Origin: Mitsuaria sp. 7 | GTDB taxonomy: Bacteria; Pseudomonadota; Gammaproteobacteria; Burkholderiales; Burkholderiaceae_C | NCBI RefSeq assembly: GCF_001653795.1 | Contig: NZ_CP011514.1 | Coordinates: forward strand, 5,390,727 to 5,454,726 | Direction: 5' to 3' | DNA length: 64,000 bases | Shown here: positions 22,768-31,465 of the stretch, in pieces | Position numbering within the stretch: position 1 is the stretch's first letter | How the letters are laid out: every line of letters starts with the position of its first letter | Made by a program: the position numbers and the translations under genes | The notes under the pieces: generated by a model | Told to the model about the DNA's origin: nothing | What the model saw: the letters and a program-made list of their open reading frames with translations, nothing else | The model's database searches: none

Positions 22768-23205
22768 GTGGTCCGCCGGTCCGGCGGTCGGTCGTGCCGC
22801 CTGAAAGAGCGACAGAGCCTGAAACTCCACGAAACTTCGTGCGTCACGGGCACCTTGCGACGCCCTGACAGGCCTACGCCAGTGCGCGTCTCAACCGCGC
22901 CAAGGGCTTGATGCAACGCAGCATGCTACATTTTCGGCTTCGCAAAACAGCCCGCCGGCGTTCGTCCGCGGGCGTGTTTTCGCGTGTTTGCATCGGTTTT
23001 ATGTCTTCCTCCGCCTCCCCCGAGCGCCATCCGCCGCAACCTCGTCGCTCCGTCGACGTGCGGTCCTATGGCCGCGACGACGGGCTTCCTGTCGCGGAGG
23101 CCAGGTTGAATCCGGCGTTGCAAACCTCCTCTCCACGCCGGCACCGCGGAGCGTCCGCGGCACTGGCTGCTTCTTCCTGATTCATCCATCAAGCGAGACC
23201 TCCCT
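22768..23205. other. Intergenic region recX-sucC
   Basis: A 438-base region without a convincing gene. It holds the terminator-like hairpin listed separately and must contain the sucCD promoter and leader, but I cannot identify a well-spaced -35/-10 pair. Short open frames here lack ribosome sites and protein-like composition. Confidence 0.4.
22944..22980 (+). terminator. Terminator-like hairpin downstream of recX
   Basis: GCCCGC at 22950-22955 pairs with GCGGGC at 22968-22973. The stem is extended by flanking AAAACA and TGTTTT, giving a U-rich 3' end at 22977-22980. It may end recA-recX transcripts, although it is 180 bases beyond the stop. Confidence 0.5.
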
Positions 23206-24366
<1,161 letters not shown>

Positions 24367-24393
24367 GCCGAAGACCCAGCCAAGGAATACGAC

Positions 24394-25287
24394 ATGAGCA
24401 TCTACATCAACAAGGACACCAAGGTCATCACCCAGGGCATCACGGGCAAGACCGGTCAGTTCCACACCCTGGGCTGCCAGGCCTACGCCAACGGCAAGAA
24501 CGCGTTCGTTGCCGGCGTAAACCCGAAGAAGGCGGGCGAGAAGTTCTCGGACATCCCCATCTACGGCACCGTGAAGGAAGCCGCCGCCCAGACCGGCGCG
24601 ACCGTGTCGGTGATCTACGTGCCGCCCGCAGGCGCTGCTGCCGCGATCTGGGAAGCCGTCGAGGCGGACCTGGACCTGGCGATCTGCATCACGGAAGGCA
24701 TTCCCGTCCGTGACATGCTGGAAGTGCGCAACAAGATGAAGGCCAAGGAACTGGCTGGCGGCAAGAAGACGCTGCTGCTGGGCCCGAACTGCCCCGGCCT
24801 GATCACGCCCGACGAGATCAAGATCGGCATCATGCCCGGTCACATCCACCGCAAGGGCCGCATCGGCGTGGTCTCGCGCTCCGGCACGCTGACCTATGAA
24901 GCCGTGGCGCAACTGACCGAAATCGGCCTGGGCCAGTCCTCGGCCGTCGGCATCGGTGGTGACCCGATCAACGGTCTGAAGCACATCGACGTGATGCAGG
25001 CCTTCAATGACGATCCGGACACGGATGCCGTCATCATGATCGGCGAGATCGGCGGCCCGGACGAGGCGGAAGCCGCCCGTTGGTGCAAGGCCAACATGAA
25101 GAAGCCGGTGGTCGGCTTCATCGCAGGCGTGACCGCCCCTCCCGGGAAGCGCATGGGCCACGCCGGCGCGCTGATTTCCGGTGGTGCCGACACGGCCGAT
25201 GCCAAGCTCGCCGTCATGGAAGAGTGCGGCTTCACCGTGACGCGCAATCCGTCCGAGATGGCCAAGCTGCTGAAAGGCCTGCTGTAA
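24394..25287 (+). CDS. sucD: Succinyl-CoA synthetase, alpha subunit
   Basis: A 297-residue CoA-binding subunit. CoA-binding Rossmann motif [11 protein letters not shown] is near the N-terminus, [20 protein letters not shown] in the middle, and the phospho-His is in [13 protein letters not shown]. It ends the sucCD operon before a very stable hairpin. Confidence 0.98.
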   Translation: MSIYINKDTKVITQGITGKTGQFHTLGCQAYANGKNAFVAGVNPKKAGEKFSDIPIYGTVKEAAAQTGATVSVIYVPPAGAAAAIWEAVEADLDLAICITEGIPVRDMLEVRNKMKAKELAGGKKTLLLGPNCPGLITPDEIKIGIMPGHIHRKGRIGVVSRSGTLTYEAVAQLTEIGLGQSSAVGIGGDPINGLKHIDVMQAFNDDPDTDAVIMIGEIGGPDEAEAARWCKANMKKPVVGFIAGVTAPPGKRMGHAGALISGGADTADAKLAVMEECGFTVTRNPSEMAKLLKGLL

Positions 25288-25383
25288 GTAGCAGGAAAAA
25301 CCTGACGCCAGAAGCCGTTGCTGCGTAATTTCACGCACTGCGGCTCCGGGGGGCGGGCGCGGACAATCCAGCCGCACCCCTCG

Positions 25384-25420
25384 AACGAAGGAAGGGGCCC
25401 ACGGGGCCCCTTCCTTCGTT
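25384..25420 (+). terminator. 17-bp perfect hairpin after sucCD
   Basis: Bases 25384-25400 pair perfectly with 25404-25420 around a 3-base loop ACG. The 3' side ends in only three T, so it is a very strong stem with a weak U-tract. It separates sucCD from the terC-kinase unit. The symmetry would let it act on either strand. Confidence 0.8.
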
Positions 25421-25480
25421 TGCCCTTCCAACGCTTTAGACTGGGTCCTCGTTGCGCGAGGCCCGGCGCGGGTTCCCTAC

Positions 25481-26215
25481 ATGGACATGCTTACCAGCCC
25501 CGAGTTCTGGCTCGCCGTCGGCCAGATCATCCTGATCGACATCCTGCTGGGTGGCGACAATGCCGTCGTCATCGCGCTTGCCTGCCGCAAGCTGCCACCG
25601 AATCTGCGCACCAAGGGCATCCTCTGGGGGACTGCCGGTGCCATCGTGCTGCGCGTCGTCCTGATCTTCTTCGCACTGACGCTGCTCAAGCTGCCGTTCC
25701 TGAAACTGGTCGGTGGCGTGCTGCTGCTGTGGATCGGCATCAAGCTGCTGATCCCGGAGGCGGAGGACGGCCACGAGAAGATGGAAGCGAGCGACAAGCT
25801 CTGGGGCGCGGTGAAGACCGTCATCATTGCGGACTTCGTGATGAGCCTGGACAACGTCATCGCGATCGCCGGCGCCGCAGAAGGCGCGGGTGGCCAGCAC
25901 CAGATGCCGCTGGTGATCTTCGGCCTGTTGGTGTCGATCCCCATCATCGTCTGGGGTAGCCAACTCGTGATCAAGCTGATGGACAAGTTCCCGATCGTGA
26001 TCACGCTGGGCGCGATGCTGCTGGGGTGGATTGCCGGCACGATGCTGGTGACCGATCCGGCCCTCAACGCCTGGGTGCCCATGCAGGCGGGCAGCAAGCC
26101 CGGTACGACCGAGGTGCTGCCGCAGGTGTATTACGCCCTCGGCGTCGGTGGCGCGTTGTTCGTCCTGCTCGTCGGCAAGCTGCTAGCCGCACGCCGGCCG
26201 GCGCAAGCCTCCTGA
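25481..26215 (+). CDS. TerC-family membrane protein (YjbE-like)
   Basis: A 244-residue protein with about seven membrane helices and the two TerC signatures: Asp-containing DILLGGDNAVVIALA in the first helix and VMSLDNVIAIAGAAEG in the middle. The acidic residues in these helices are thought to bind metal; characterised TerC relatives export Mn2+ or help load metal onto exported proteins. The kinase gene starts 18 bases after its stop, suggesting one transcript. A second, longer TerC paralogue lies at 36078. No riboswitch is visible in front of this copy. Confidence 0.9.
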   Translation: MDMLTSPEFWLAVGQIILIDILLGGDNAVVIALACRKLPPNLRTKGILWGTAGAIVLRVVLIFFALTLLKLPFLKLVGGVLLLWIGIKLLIPEAEDGHEKMEASDKLWGAVKTVIIADFVMSLDNVIAIAGAAEGAGGQHQMPLVIFGLLVSIPIIVWGSQLVIKLMDKFPIVITLGAMLLGWIAGTMLVTDPALNAWVPMQAGSKPGTTEVLPQVYYALGVGGALFVLLVGKLLAARRPAQAS

Positions 26216-26233
26216 CGAGAGGCTCGCCATGTC

Positions 26234-27304
26234 ATGAGCGCCTCCGGCTTCCTGAAGCGACTGCTGGGCCGGGGTGCGTCTGACGATGGAGGCAGGGGTG
26301 CGTCGGACACCCTGCCGACCACACAGCCGATGCCGCGCTCGGCGGGCGTGGCGCTGGACGATTACGAGATCGGCGAGGAAGTGGGCCGCGGAGCGATGGC
26401 TGTCGTTCATCGGGCCGTGGACCGCCGCAGCGGCCGCACTGTGGCCATCAAGCGTCTGGCGCTGCAACGCGAGTTCGCGCCGGAGGACCTGATCGACGTG
26501 CGCGACCGCTTCATGCGCGAAGCGAGTGCGGCGCGGCATCTGGATCATCCCGACATCCTGCGCGTGCTCGACGCCGGCGAGTGCGCCGGTGAAACCTGGA
26601 TCGCGATGGAATACGTCGTCGGGCAGGATCTCAGCCACCACACACGGCCCGGCCAGTTGCTGCCCCTGCGCGAAGTGCTGCTGCTCACCGCGCGCTTGGC
26701 GCGGGCGCTTCAATACGCCCACGGCCATGGGGTTGTCCACCGCGATATCAAACCCGCCAACGTCATGCTGGAACGGGAATCGGGCAGCGTGAAAATCATG
26801 GATTTCGGCATCGCCCGCGTCGCCGATGGCAGCCGCACGCGGACCGGATTGGTCCTGGGCACGCCGTCCTACATGTCGCCGGAACAACTGGCCGGTCTGC
26901 AGGTGGATGGTCGCAGCGACCTCTACTCCTTGGGAGCGATGCTGTTCCAACTGTTGACCGGTCATCTGCCGCATCAGACCGAGTCGATGGCCACGCTGAT
27001 GCACGAGATCATGAATCGACCCGCGGTGGACATCCGTCGTCTTCGTCCTGAGCTGCCGGAGTCCCTGGCCATGGTCGTGGCGCTGGCGCTGGAAAAGCGT
27101 CCCGAGTTGCGCTACCAACGCGGCGACACGCTGGCCCAGGATCTGGAGGCGGTGCTGGGCCAGATCCCAGTGGAACTCGCCAATAGCACGGGTGCCACAC
27201 CCCCCCCACCGGCGGGACAGGCATTCGAGCAAACTTTGCGGCTACAGTCCCAGGGCGCAGTGCACAATCCCTTTCCCCCAGCCGATCCCGCCAGCAAGAC
27301 ATGA
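26234..27304 (+). CDS. Hanks-type serine/threonine protein kinase
   Basis: A 356-residue soluble kinase. The N-terminal ~40 residues are a linker rich in Gly/Ser/Thr, then the kinase domain. Visible are the Gly-loop GEEVGRGAMAVVHRA, Lys in VAIKRLALQ, catalytic loop VVHRDIKPANVMLE, DFG in IMDFGIARVA and activation segment GTPSYMSPEQLAG. The C-terminal ~60 residues are Pro-rich with no membrane helix, unlike PknB-type receptors. The gene overlaps the phosphatase gene by four bases. Its partners are probably the adjacent FHA protein and PP2C enzyme; the cellular target is unknown. Confidence 0.94.
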   Translation: MSASGFLKRLLGRGASDDGGRGASDTLPTTQPMPRSAGVALDDYEIGEEVGRGAMAVVHRAVDRRSGRTVAIKRLALQREFAPEDLIDVRDRFMREASAARHLDHPDILRVLDAGECAGETWIAMEYVVGQDLSHHTRPGQLLPLREVLLLTARLARALQYAHGHGVVHRDIKPANVMLERESGSVKIMDFGIARVADGSRTRTGLVLGTPSYMSPEQLAGLQVDGRSDLYSLGAMLFQLLTGHLPHQTESMATLMHEIMNRPAVDIRRLRPELPESLAMVVALALEKRPELRYQRGDTLAQDLEAVLGQIPVELANSTGATPPPPAGQAFEQTLRLQSQGAVHNPFPPADPASKT

Positions 27305-28095
27305 CCCTGGAGTTCTTCAGCGCCACCGATACCGGTCGTGTGCGCGACAACAATGAAGACTCGGTCGCCCTGGAACCGGGCGTCGGGCTCGCGGTCCTCG
27401 CTGATGGCATGGGGGGGTATAACGCGGGGGAGGTCGCCAGCCAGATGCTGACGACGTTCATCAAGTCGGAGTTGGGTCGATGGCTCGCCGAAGCCGGGCA
27501 GCACGCGACAGACATTGATGTGCGGCGCGCCATGGATATCTGCGTGGACAACGCCAACCGCGCGATCTTCAATGCCGCCAACACCAATCCACGCTATGCG
27601 GGCATGGGGACGACGCTGGTCCTGGCGGTGTTCCGGGAACAGAGCCTGTTGCTGGGACACGTGGGCGATTCGCGGGCCTATCGCTATCGGGAAGGCCAGC
27701 TCGTGCAGCTGACGCGTGACCATTCGTTGCTGCAGGAACAGATCGATGCAGGTCTACTGACACCGGAAGAAGCCGTCTTCAGCAGCAACAAGAATCTGGT
27801 GACGCGGGCCGTTGGCGTCGAGGATACGGTGATGCTGGAGGTCCATCAGCACGAGCTGTTGCCCGGCGACCAGATCTTGTTGTGCAGCGATGGCCTCTCC
27901 GACATGGTCGATGACGCCAGCGTGGCGCAGGTGCTTCAAAGCCACAACGATCTGCCCGAAGCAGCGCAGGCGCTGGTGGACACGGCCAATGACCTTGGCG
28001 GCAAGGATAATATTGCGATCGTTCTGGTTCGCGCGGAAAGTCGCACCAAGCCATGGGCGTGGTGGCCATTCAGTCGCAACAATGGGCGCCGCTGA
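27301..28095 (+). CDS. PP2C-family serine/threonine phosphatase (Stp1-like)
   Basis: A 264-residue metal-dependent phosphatase. The family motifs DTGRVRDNNEDSVAL, LAVLADGMGGYNAGEVAS, GMGTTLVLAVF, LGHVGDSRAYRYREG, LLCSDGLSDMVDD and GGKDNIAIVLVR give the metal-binding Asp residues. It should reverse phosphorylation by the upstream kinase. The four-base overlap with that kinase implies coupled translation. Confidence 0.95.
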   Translation: MTLEFFSATDTGRVRDNNEDSVALEPGVGLAVLADGMGGYNAGEVASQMLTTFIKSELGRWLAEAGQHATDIDVRRAMDICVDNANRAIFNAANTNPRYAGMGTTLVLAVFREQSLLLGHVGDSRAYRYREGQLVQLTRDHSLLQEQIDAGLLTPEEAVFSSNKNLVTRAVGVEDTVMLEVHQHELLPGDQILLCSDGLSDMVDDASVAQVLQSHNDLPEAAQALVDTANDLGGKDNIAIVLVRAESRTKPWAWWPFSRNNGRR

Positions 28096-28135
28096 GGCGG
28101 CCCTCTACAAATAAAGACAGGACTCGAGGTCAAGC

Positions 28136-28792
28136 ATGGGCAAGCTGGTGGTGTCGCTCGACGGTGTGGTGATCAAGGAAGTTCAGATCACCAAGGACAA
28201 GACCACGCTCGGCCGGCGGCCGTACAACGACATCGTGATCGACAACCTGGCGGTCAGCGGCGAACACGCCGTGCTCCAGATGGTCGGGGCGGATGTCTTC
28301 ATCGAGGACTTGAACTCGACGAACGGCACGTACATCAACGGCAAGGCGATCAAGAAGCAGTTGCTCTCGCACAGCGACGTGATCGAGGTCGGCAAGTACA
28401 AGATCAAGTTCCTGATCGAGGACAACTCGGACTACGAGAAGACGATGATCCTGCGCCCCGGCACTGCGCCGAGCAGCGGTTTCGGTCTGCCTTCGTCGTT
28501 CGGCGGACTCGGCCCGGCGCCCGTGTCGACCGCGCCCGCGGCGATCAAGGTGCTGAACGGACCTGCGGCGGGCCGCGAAGTCTCGCTCACCAAGGTCGTG
28601 ACGACCGTTGGCAAGCCGGGCGTGCAGGTGGCGTCAATCACGAAGAGACCGAGCGGTTATGTGTTCGCGCACGTCGAGGGTGGCGCCCGGCCGGTGGTGA
28701 ATGGCGCGCCGTTGACGGCCGAGTCGGTCCCACTCAAGAACGGGGATGTGATCGAACTGGCTGGAACACAGATGCAGTTCGTGCAGGCGTGA
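28136..28792 (+). CDS. FHA-domain protein (tandem FHA modules)
   Basis: A 218-residue phosphothreonine-binding protein. The first module (~20-95) has canonical FHA residues: LGRRPYNDIVID, VSGEHAVLQ and NSTNGTYINGK. A linker contains EKTMILRPGT, a Thr in a context like known kinase-target motifs of FHA proteins. The second module (~130-218) has the fold pattern (VTTVGKPG... RPVVNGAPL) but lacks the R/S-x-x-H signature, so it is probably degenerate. It lies 40 bases after the phosphatase and is the likely substrate/adaptor of this kinase-phosphatase pair. Confidence 0.93.
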   Translation: MGKLVVSLDGVVIKEVQITKDKTTLGRRPYNDIVIDNLAVSGEHAVLQMVGADVFIEDLNSTNGTYINGKAIKKQLLSHSDVIEVGKYKIKFLIEDNSDYEKTMILRPGTAPSSGFGLPSSFGGLGPAPVSTAPAAIKVLNGPAAGREVSLTKVVTTVGKPGVQVASITKRPSGYVFAHVEGGARPVVNGAPLTAESVPLKNGDVIELAGTQMQFVQA

Positions 28793-28810
28793 CCAACATC
28801 GCTTGATGCG

Positions 28811-28837
28811 AAGGGGCCTCTGAGGCCCTTTTTTCTT
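28811..28837 (+). terminator. Intrinsic terminator after the FHA gene
   Basis: A hairpin of AAGGGGCCT pairing with AGGCCCTT around CTG is followed by six T. It closes the terC-kinase-phosphatase-FHA unit. Confidence 0.88.
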
Positions 28838-29031
28838 TCTGCTCGCTGAACAACTGGCGTGGTTTCGGCGCACCATCCTGTATCGAGATGATTCGTCGCT
28901 GTCAGGCGATCACCTACGCGCGTGCAGGTTTTCACGGCATCGGGGTGGGGTCGCGTAAGCGACGGCAATAAACCTTCGAATCGAGGATTCGGCGCTTAGC
29001 GCTGCGCGAGGGTCCCTCTACAGTCTTCCGC

Positions 29032-29814
29032 ATGAAGATTCGCGTGCTCGGTTGCGCCGGCGCCCTGGCGGCCGGCTACAGGACCACTTCCTTTCTGCTC
29101 GACGACGATGTGCTCATCGACGCCGGCAGTGGCGTGGCCGAATTGACCGTGGACGCGATGGTCAAGGTGGACCATATCCTGGTCACGCATTCGCACCTGG
29201 ACCATGTGCTGGCGATCGGCCTGCTGGCGGATACGGTCCAGCGTCGACGCGCGCAGGCCGGCCGTCCCCCGGTGAAGGTACACGCGCTGCCCGAAACGCT
29301 GCAGGCGCTTCGCGCGCACGTCTTCAACGGCGTGATCTGGCCCGATTTCACCCGTTTGCCGTCGGCAGAGCGGCCCGCCTTGACCTTCCATGAATTCGCG
29401 GTCGGCGACCGCCTCGATCTGGGGGCTGATCGTCACATCGAGGTCCTCAGCGCCGCACACACCGTTCCGGCCGTCGGATTCGCAGTCGATGGCGGTGCGG
29501 ATGGCCACTGGGTCTTCACCGGCGACACCGGCCCGAATCCCGCGCTCTGGACGCGCCTGTCGGAAATCAAGGTCGCACACCTGATCATCGAGTGCGCCTT
29601 CGGCGACGATGAATGCGGGCTGGCGGGCATCAGCAAGCACTTGTGCCCGACGACGCTCCGCGAGGAGCTCGCGAAGCTCGGCGGCGCGATCGATGTTCAC
29701 ATCACCCACATCAAGCCGGGAGAGCGCGCGGCAGTGATGAACGCGGTCATGGGTTTGCGTATGACACACCGGATCTCGGCACTGGAGAACTTCCAGGAGT
29801 TCACACTGGCTTGA
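29032..29814 (+). CDS. Metallo-beta-lactamase-fold 3',5'-cyclic-nucleotide phosphodiesterase
   Basis: A 260-residue enzyme of the class II cyclic-nucleotide phosphodiesterase type. The metal site THSHLDHVLAIGLL is visible, with further ligands in SAAHTVPAVGF (His), VFTGDTGPN (Asp) and VHITHIKPGE (His). The N-terminus MKIRVLGCAGALAAGYRTTS fits the family. It probably hydrolyses cAMP in the cytoplasm. It is alone between a terminator and the pilin promoter region. Assignment to the fold is firm; to the cAMP substrate, moderate. Confidence 0.85.
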   Translation: MKIRVLGCAGALAAGYRTTSFLLDDDVLIDAGSGVAELTVDAMVKVDHILVTHSHLDHVLAIGLLADTVQRRRAQAGRPPVKVHALPETLQALRAHVFNGVIWPDFTRLPSAERPALTFHEFAVGDRLDLGADRHIEVLSAAHTVPAVGFAVDGGADGHWVFTGDTGPNPALWTRLSEIKVAHLIIECAFGDDECGLAGISKHLCPTTLREELAKLGGAIDVHITHIKPGERAAVMNAVMGLRMTHRISALENFQEFTLA

Positions 29815-29912
29815 CACCTTGTTGGCGATCGATCGCCATTCGCAGCCCGCGCCGGGACGCCGTCGCGGGCTGCGTCGCTTCTTGATCGCCGGATCTTCAT
29901 GTCAGCGTGATC

Positions 29913-29968
29913 TGACAAACCTTGTCAGGGACGACGAAGGTGACAAATCTGGGCAGGTGGGCCGACAA
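29913..29968. promoter_or_regulatory. Candidate PilR-like activator sites upstream of pilA
   Basis: A dyad TGACAAACCTTGTCA at 29913-29927 is followed by TGACAA at 29941-29946 and CGACAA at 29963-29968. The repeated TGTC/GACA elements lie about 75-130 bases upstream of the sigma-54 promoter. This is where an NtrC-type enhancer protein such as PilR would bind, and PilR sites contain TGTC repeats. Inference from pattern only. Confidence 0.5.
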
Positions 29969-30040
29969 AAAACGTCACTTGATGCTAGGCCAGGCGCCGC
30001 CAGGCCGTGATGTCATGCACAAATCAATGAGCCAAGGGGC

Positions 30041-30056
30041 TGGCACGAGCCCTGCG
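30041..30056 (+). promoter_or_regulatory. Sigma-54 promoter of pilA
   Basis: TGGCACGAGCCCTGCG matches the -24/-12 consensus TGGCACR-N4-TTGCW with the GG and GC at proper spacing; one base of the -12 element differs (C for T). It lies 45 bases before the pilin start codon. RpoN dependence of type IV pilin genes is established in other bacteria. Confidence 0.8.
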
Positions 30057-30100
30057 TAGAAGAGCTTCGTCTCTACCCCACTTCTCTCTCTGGAGTTTTT

Positions 30101-30526
30101 ATGAAGCGCGTTCAACAAGGTTTCACCCTGATCGAACTGATGATCGTTGTGGCGATCATCGGTATCCTGGCTGCCGTGGCTCTGCCGGCTTATCGTGACT
30201 ACATCATCAAGACCAAGGTCTCTGAAGTGATGGCCGCCGCGACTCAGCCGAAGGCTGCGATTCAAGAGTACTACACAGTCAAGAGCGGCTGGCCGACGAC
30301 GGCGGACATCCCGACTGGCAACATCAAGAGCCAGTACGTGAAGAGCGTTGCCTATGACGACACCGCTCACACCGTGACGGCAGTCGCCACCGGTATCGAC
30401 AAAGACAACATTGACGACAAGAAGATTGTCCTGACCGGCACCATTGCTGGCACTAACGAATCGATCGACTGGAAGTGCACCTCGCCGGACATCGACAAGA
30501 AGTACCTGGCTGCTTCCTGCAAGTAA
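30101..30526 (+). CDS. pilA: Type IV major pilin PilA
   Basis: A 141-residue prepilin. The short leader MKRVQQG is cut by prepilin peptidase before FTLIELMIVVAIIGILAA, the conserved hydrophobic spine with Glu5. The globular part ends in a disulfide-loop pair, Cys126 and Cys140. It assembles into surface pili for twitching, adhesion or DNA uptake. Codon use is more AT-rich than neighbours, usual for a variable, highly expressed pilin. A TfpX-type accessory gene and an oligosaccharyltransferase gene follow, so the pilin is likely glycosylated. Confidence 0.96.
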   Translation: MKRVQQGFTLIELMIVVAIIGILAAVALPAYRDYIIKTKVSEVMAAATQPKAAIQEYYTVKSGWPTTADIPTGNIKSQYVKSVAYDDTAHTVTAVATGIDKDNIDDKKIVLTGTIAGTNESIDWKCTSPDIDKKYLAASCK

Positions 30527-30549
30527 TCGATTCTTTCGAATCGATCATC

Positions 30550-30571
30550 AAATGGGGCCTAGGCCCCATTT
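30550..30571. terminator. Palindromic terminator-like hairpin after pilA
   Basis: A perfect 22-base palindrome (AAATGGGGCCT followed by its complement) lies 24 bases after the pilin stop. The hairpin has flanking A and T tracts, so it may end most pilA transcripts and give weaker read-through into the accessory gene. Confidence 0.7.
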
Positions 30572-30623
30572 GTCGTTTCTGAGCGTCAAAATTCAGCCGT
30601 CCCAACCCTCTGACACTCGATCA

Positions 30624-31385
30624 ATGACGCCCACGCTCTGCGGACGCCTGAGGGCGTCTTCGCTCCACTTCATCTTTACCCTGATCGTGGCCGCCGCCGT
30701 TGCGGCGGCCGTGTTCCTGCTCTGGTATCCATGGCCCTATAGCGAAGTGTCCGGGGGCGTCGGCCTGTTCCTGTTGATTGTGGGTGTCGACGTGGTGCTG
30801 GGTCCGTTGATCACGCTGGTTGTCTTCGATCCCCGCAAATCTCGAGGCGAGCTGTGGCGGGACATGTCGGTGGTGGTCGTTTTGCAACTCGCGGGGCTGG
30901 TGTTTGGCGCGCACACCATGTTCATTGCACGACCCGTGGCGCTAGTGCTTGAAATCGATCGCTTTCGCGCGGTCATTGCCGCCAGCGTGGTTGAGCAAGA
31001 GCTCTCGAAGGCGCCCGAATCATTGCGCGTGCTGTCCATCAGCGGGCCGCGGCTGGTAAACACACGTGAGGTCAAGACTGAAGAGAAGATGGACGCCGTC
31101 TTCGCTGCCTTCGGCGGCGCTGATCTCGGCATGCGTCCGAGCTTCTGGCAGGAATGGGATGAGCGGGGTCGATCGCAGGCCTTGAAGGTAGGCAAGCCGC
31201 TCGCCGCTCTTCTGGCACGTCATCCTGAACAGGCAGAAGCCCTGCGCACTGCAATCTCCAGGACGGGCAAACCGACAGAGCAGCTGCTTTATATCCCGCT
31301 CATCGCGCGTCAGTACGACTGGTCTGTCCTGATCGACAAGTCCACGGGCGATCCGGTCGGTTTTGCGCCAGTCGATGGCTTCTGA
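30624..31385 (+). CDS. TfpX/TfpZ-family type IV pilin accessory protein
   Basis: A 253-residue protein with three N-terminal membrane helices (LHFIFTLIVAAAVAAAVFLL; GLFLLIVGVDVVLGPLITLVVF; MSVVVVLQLAGLVFGAHTMF). A periplasmic C-terminal domain with VALVLEIDRFRAVIA follows. Small membrane proteins of this type sit next to pilin genes and are needed for efficient assembly of particular pilin alleles. The start at 30624 gives a normal N-terminus; the frame is open upstream through pilA. Assignment rests on context plus topology. Confidence 0.85.
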   Translation: MTPTLCGRLRASSLHFIFTLIVAAAVAAAVFLLWYPWPYSEVSGGVGLFLLIVGVDVVLGPLITLVVFDPRKSRGELWRDMSVVVVLQLAGLVFGAHTMFIARPVALVLEIDRFRAVIAASVVEQELSKAPESLRVLSISGPRLVNTREVKTEEKMDAVFAAFGGADLGMRPSFWQEWDERGRSQALKVGKPLAALLARHPEQAEALRTAISRTGKPTEQLLYIPLIARQYDWSVLIDKSTGDPVGFAPVDGF

Positions 31386-31465
31386 GCCCTCTGTTTCATC
31401 GCGTGCCAGGTGTGGGACTCGGCGGGCGTTAGAGTTCCGCCCTGTCCCCACGATCCGGACCGTTC

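Noticed and set aside
22908..22932. TTGATG and TACATT as a sucCD promoter
   Set aside because: Spacing is only 13 bases, outside the usual range.
28888..28971. 27-codon frame starting MIRRCQAITYARAG downstream of the FHA terminator
   Set aside because: No ribosome site and no supporting context; too short to call.
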